Assembly: GCA_014155875.1 (NCBI GenBank)
Contig: JACEFZ010027773.1
Coordinates: 62,001 to 126,000, forward strand
Source of the DNA: Cepaea nemoralis
Lineage: Eukaryota > Mollusca > Gastropoda > Stylommatophora > Helicidae
Reading direction: 5' to 3'
DNA: 64,000 bases
The notes beneath the pieces are model-generated. The model had not been told where the DNA came from and searched no databases. It saw only the letters and a list, made by a program, of their open reading frames with translations. Numbering within the stretch: position 1 is the first letter of the stretch; the number at the start of each line of letters is the position of its first letter. A program made the translations under genes and the position numbers. Below, in pieces: positions 61,617 to 64,000 of this stretch.

Positions 61617-61871
61617 TTGTGTTACATTCTTACATTCTTCATCGTACTTCAGTATTCAGTGAAAAATAACTTTTTTCTTTTCATTGAAAAACCCGTGGTG
61701 TTCACTGACTGATAAATTGATTCTTTGTTCATAATGCTATTTTAAGTGAAGTTATTTCTTTGTTTTTGAAAAATTAATTTGACATTACCGTGTTAATTTT
61801 ATGTACCTGATTAAATGCTCACTAGAAAAAGAAAAAAAAAAGTAGTGTTTTATTTTTGTTACAGGAAAGTC

Positions 61872-61999
61872 AGGGGTCAGCGAGGCCGATGGATTCGTTG
61901 CGTTCTTTTTTAACCTTCTTGCACGCTGATGGCAGAGTAGTGGGTTTGTTCCACACACCAGTCAGTCGGACAGTTGAGTTCTCGTTCAGAAAGCAATGG
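61872..61999 (+). mobile_element. SINE-3/1 composite, truncated
   Basis: GGTCAGCGAGGCCGATGGAT (A box), TGCACGCTGATGGCAGAG, GACAGTTGAGTTCTCGTTCA and GAAAGCAATGGCAAACT. It ends exactly where LINE-F begins, and the SINE does not resume on the other side. Confidence 0.74.
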
Positions 62000-62565
62000 C
62001 AAACTTATTGGCACCTTGCTGTCTTGACAGACGATAGTTTGTTACAGTGTGCTTCAAATAAAGCATAATAACTACAACACACGGCGGGAGCGAATGTGAC
62101 TGATCAGACCAATTCGCGCTGTAATTGTTCGTCTACAATGGATGAATGTGAACACATGGTCATTTTCACCGTCACGCATCATCTTAATCTCACGCGCTCA
62201 GTGTGCGACCTATTTGCAATCATTTTTTCCTTTGTCTTTATTCCATTTCTGATATTTGCCCTCCGAGCAAAACGTTCGACGGCGACTTGTTCCCGATGTA
62301 CATTATCAATGTCTTTATCAATCATGTCCCGCTTACATTTATCTTTGTATTGTAGTAGAGACCGACCTCCGGAGCTCTTACCCATCTGCAATTCACACAC
62401 AACAATGTCCTTTGGTATTCTACCATAATCCAATCTCCTAACGTGTCATGTCCATCTAAGTCTGCGAAGACTGAGTATGGAACAAACCGTCACACAACCT
62501 GATCTTTCCAATACTTCAGTATTTGTGATATTATCTTGCCAATTAATGCCAAGTATTCTTTGCAG
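62000..62565 (-). mobile_element. LINE-F copy, post-RT to 3' end
   Basis: The minus strand reads 'RLDYGRIPKDIVVCELQMGK', then 'LLQYKDKCKRDMIDKDIDN', 'ARRANIRNGIKTKEKMI' and 'HTERVRLR', followed by a frameshifted finger region and the AAGACAGCAAGGTGCCAATA end. The 5' truncation at 62565 is within 'RRILGINWQD'. Its neighbour is Rep-G. Confidence 0.85.
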
Positions 62566-62573
62566 CGCCGAAT

Positions 62574-62955
62574 CAGCGCCGAATGTTGGGCGGCGCTTAC
62601 CAAACCCCACACCCCACATTGTGCCAACGGCTTCGGGCGGAAGAGCGCAATTGGGAGGGTACTAGCCTTATCCTGGTGCGAGGAATTGCAACCCAAAGAC
62701 AAGATAAGTCATGGTAGGGCAGACCAGGCCCTAAGCCTTAGTTGGCAGCTGGTCTAGGATCGAAGCTCCGACAGGCGGACAGTTAGAGCATTGCTTTGCT
62801 GATCCGGCAGCTTCTGCAGCTTGTCTTGTTCCAGATGTTTTAGGTGTTAACTTTCCTCTGGAGTGAACTAGGCTGGCCGAGAGAGGGATCATGCTGCATG
62901 GGCAACACATGGTTTCTTTATTTTAGCCCAGGCTTTGTGCTATGGAGAGGCAATA
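62574..62955 (+). mobile_element. Rep-G, second copy
   Basis: It starts CAGCGCCGAATGTTGGGCGG and contains CAACGGCTTCGGGCGG, GGCAGCTGGTCTAGGATCG, GCATTGCTTTGCTGATCCGG and GCAGCTTGTCTTGTTCCAGA, in the same order as 54447-54055 (minus). CAGCGCCGAAT is present twice in tandem at its start (62563-62584). Confidence 0.75.
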
Positions 62956-62959
62956 ACTC

Positions 62960-63160
62960 CATCCCCGGTCTTAACCTGTCTCGGAATCAAAGCGAGAGGC
63001 AACTGTTACACTACAGCCCTTGATTGATAGAAGAAGAAAGCTCTCTTTAAAAGACAATGAAAGACCAACGCGTAACACTGAGTGAGCTGAAGCAAGCGAA
63101 GAAGGATGTACAAAAGGCTCCCGGCAGTGTGCGAATGACTAGGATTGTAACAAAAAAAAA
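62960..63160. other. Unassigned, ends in A10 run
   Basis: 'RVTLSELKQAKKDVQKAPGS' is readable at 63070-63130, but I cannot assign it. The poly-A (63152-63161) abuts the direct repeat. Confidence 0.4.
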
Positions 63161-63162
63161 AG

Positions 63163-64000
63163 GCTTCGGGTATATGGTACTAGACTTATAATTGTTATAA
63201 ATGAATCGATAGTCAGTGGGTGTTGTGGTCAGTATCACGCCGGAATCAAATACAGATATATAGTCTCACTACACCTTTTATGTAGAACACATATGCAAAC
63301 TTCTTTCTTACTTTGATAACACCATTATGTTTGGAGTACAAAGAATTACTCCAGCAGAAGACAGCCATTCGCTGCATATTGCCTCACGATGGACTGTGAA
63401 GCACTTATTTGATGACGTCATGTACTTCATTTTTCAATTTTTTTTCTACATACAAAGTGTAGTGAGACTTTACAAACAACCTGTATGTGGGGTTAAAGCC
63501 AGCTGCAACTATGGAATGCACTAATCTGGAGCTTCAGGACTATTTCAAGTACCGCAATACTTGATGAGCTTGACGATACAGAAATCTGGCATTGTCCACG
63601 AGTTGCAAACTATATTGTTCGTGCCGTCCCCTTTGCTTGAGAGCATTGCTTCAGAGCATTTCATCCATTTCCCAAAATAATCTCTTTCTTTGCGTGATTT
63701 TCTATCGTCGTTTCTCTTCGTGTTAAAAAATTTGTACGTTTGTCATCAGTTTCTCTTCGTTTTAAGAAATGCTATGTTTGTTACCATTATAAGACTTTCC
63801 CTTTTAATTGACTTAACGAAATTATTTTGACCTCTATTAAGTAATTTAACAGTTGCCATATTATCACTTTTAGCGATATCTTAAACTATTCATTGATAAT
63901 GTAACAACTGCCATTATAACACTTTTGTTTTTAACATGTTAATGCATCGAGTGACATTAATTTGGGTTTCAAGCGCCAAATAAACAATTGTTGTCATATA
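63163..64000 (+). repeat. Long direct repeat, copy 2 (open at window end)
   Basis: It is the same order and content as 59373-60206, including the SINE-4 end and the inverted-repeat unit. It is still matching at base 64000, so its true length is unknown. The A10 run immediately before it suggests the copy may have been inserted or joined there. Confidence 0.93.

Noticed and set aside
61856..62428. Two plus-strand ORFs near 62 kb
   Set aside because: They are antisense to LINE-F or lie within the SINE-3/1 composite.
63047..63524. Host gene in the long direct repeat
   Set aside because: The short frames are not conserved in phase between the two copies over their length, and part of each is the SINE-4 end.

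Overview
The window looks like gene-poor, AT-leaning animal DNA built from layered transposable elements and simple repeats. No complete host gene is visible, and I found no bacterial operons, rRNA, intact tRNA or CRISPR array. The reverse-transcriptase, mariner, Tigger and hAT remnants, the tRNA-derived SINEs and the very dense di-, tri- and tetranucleotide repeats all point to an invertebrate. The LINE types seen here (short C-terminal domains reading like 'RRNGLENLVTTGKI' or 'GHVRRMDDGRIPKD', and C-terminal C2H2 fingers) are common in molluscs and other protostomes. A mollusc is my best guess, but only at low confidence.

Labels used below. LINE-A: last residues HGT, 3' tail of (ATG)n, (ATTG)n or (GGAT)n. 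LINE-B: RT with FADDQ, (GAT)n tail. LINE-C: (GAA)n tail. LINE-D: RNase H type, (AAG)n tail. LINE-E: minus-strand relics. LINE-F and LINE-M: C-terminal zinc finger. LINE-H: (AATG)n tail. LINE-I: endonuclease plus RT, (GATGA)n tail. LINE-J, K, L, N: fragments. SINE-1 to SINE-6: tRNA-headed short elements. FB-MITE: palindromic about 155-bp element. Rep-G: unclassified repeat.

Layout. 1-10 kb: LINE-A, J, D and E fragments, SINE-4 copies, a TIR-bounded transposon with a Tigger-like transposase end, and large GTAT/TAGG arrays. 10-20 kb: a 27-bp minisatellite split by a SINE-4, CCTG/TCTG/GGCTG arrays, and a dense SINE-1/2/3 cluster with one SINE inside another. 20-31 kb: an internally deleted mariner, CTG/CTA arrays, LINE-H and LINE-M, the best reverse transcriptase of the window (LINE-B) inserted inside a LINE-A, and a LINE-F. 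31-45 kb: (CT)n and (CTT)n arrays, a mariner relic, LINE-N/K/B relics, a LINE-H inside a SINE, one candidate exon near 35.3 kb and a membrane-helix-containing open frame near 43 kb. 45-55 kb: minisatellites of about 40 bp and 24 bp, SINE-1 and FB-MITE copies, and a hAT MITE. 55-64 kb: a near full-length but dead LINE-I carrying a nested LINE-A and flanked by a 35-bp duplication, then a recent direct repeat of at least 830 bp (59.4-60.2 and 63.2-64.0 kb) that runs off the window.

How the parts relate. Exact target-site duplications let several insertions be ordered in time: LINE-B into LINE-A, LINE-A into LINE-I, LINE-H into a SINE, SINE-1 into SINE-3, SINE-4 into a minisatellite. Several LINE families end with a TGA stop that lies in the junction with the simple-repeat tail, so these elements have essentially no 3' UTR and each insertion seeds a new microsatellite. 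Two SINE families with different tRNA-like heads share one central block. Everything here was read by eye. Family names above clade level, and the two host-exon candidates, need database comparison.
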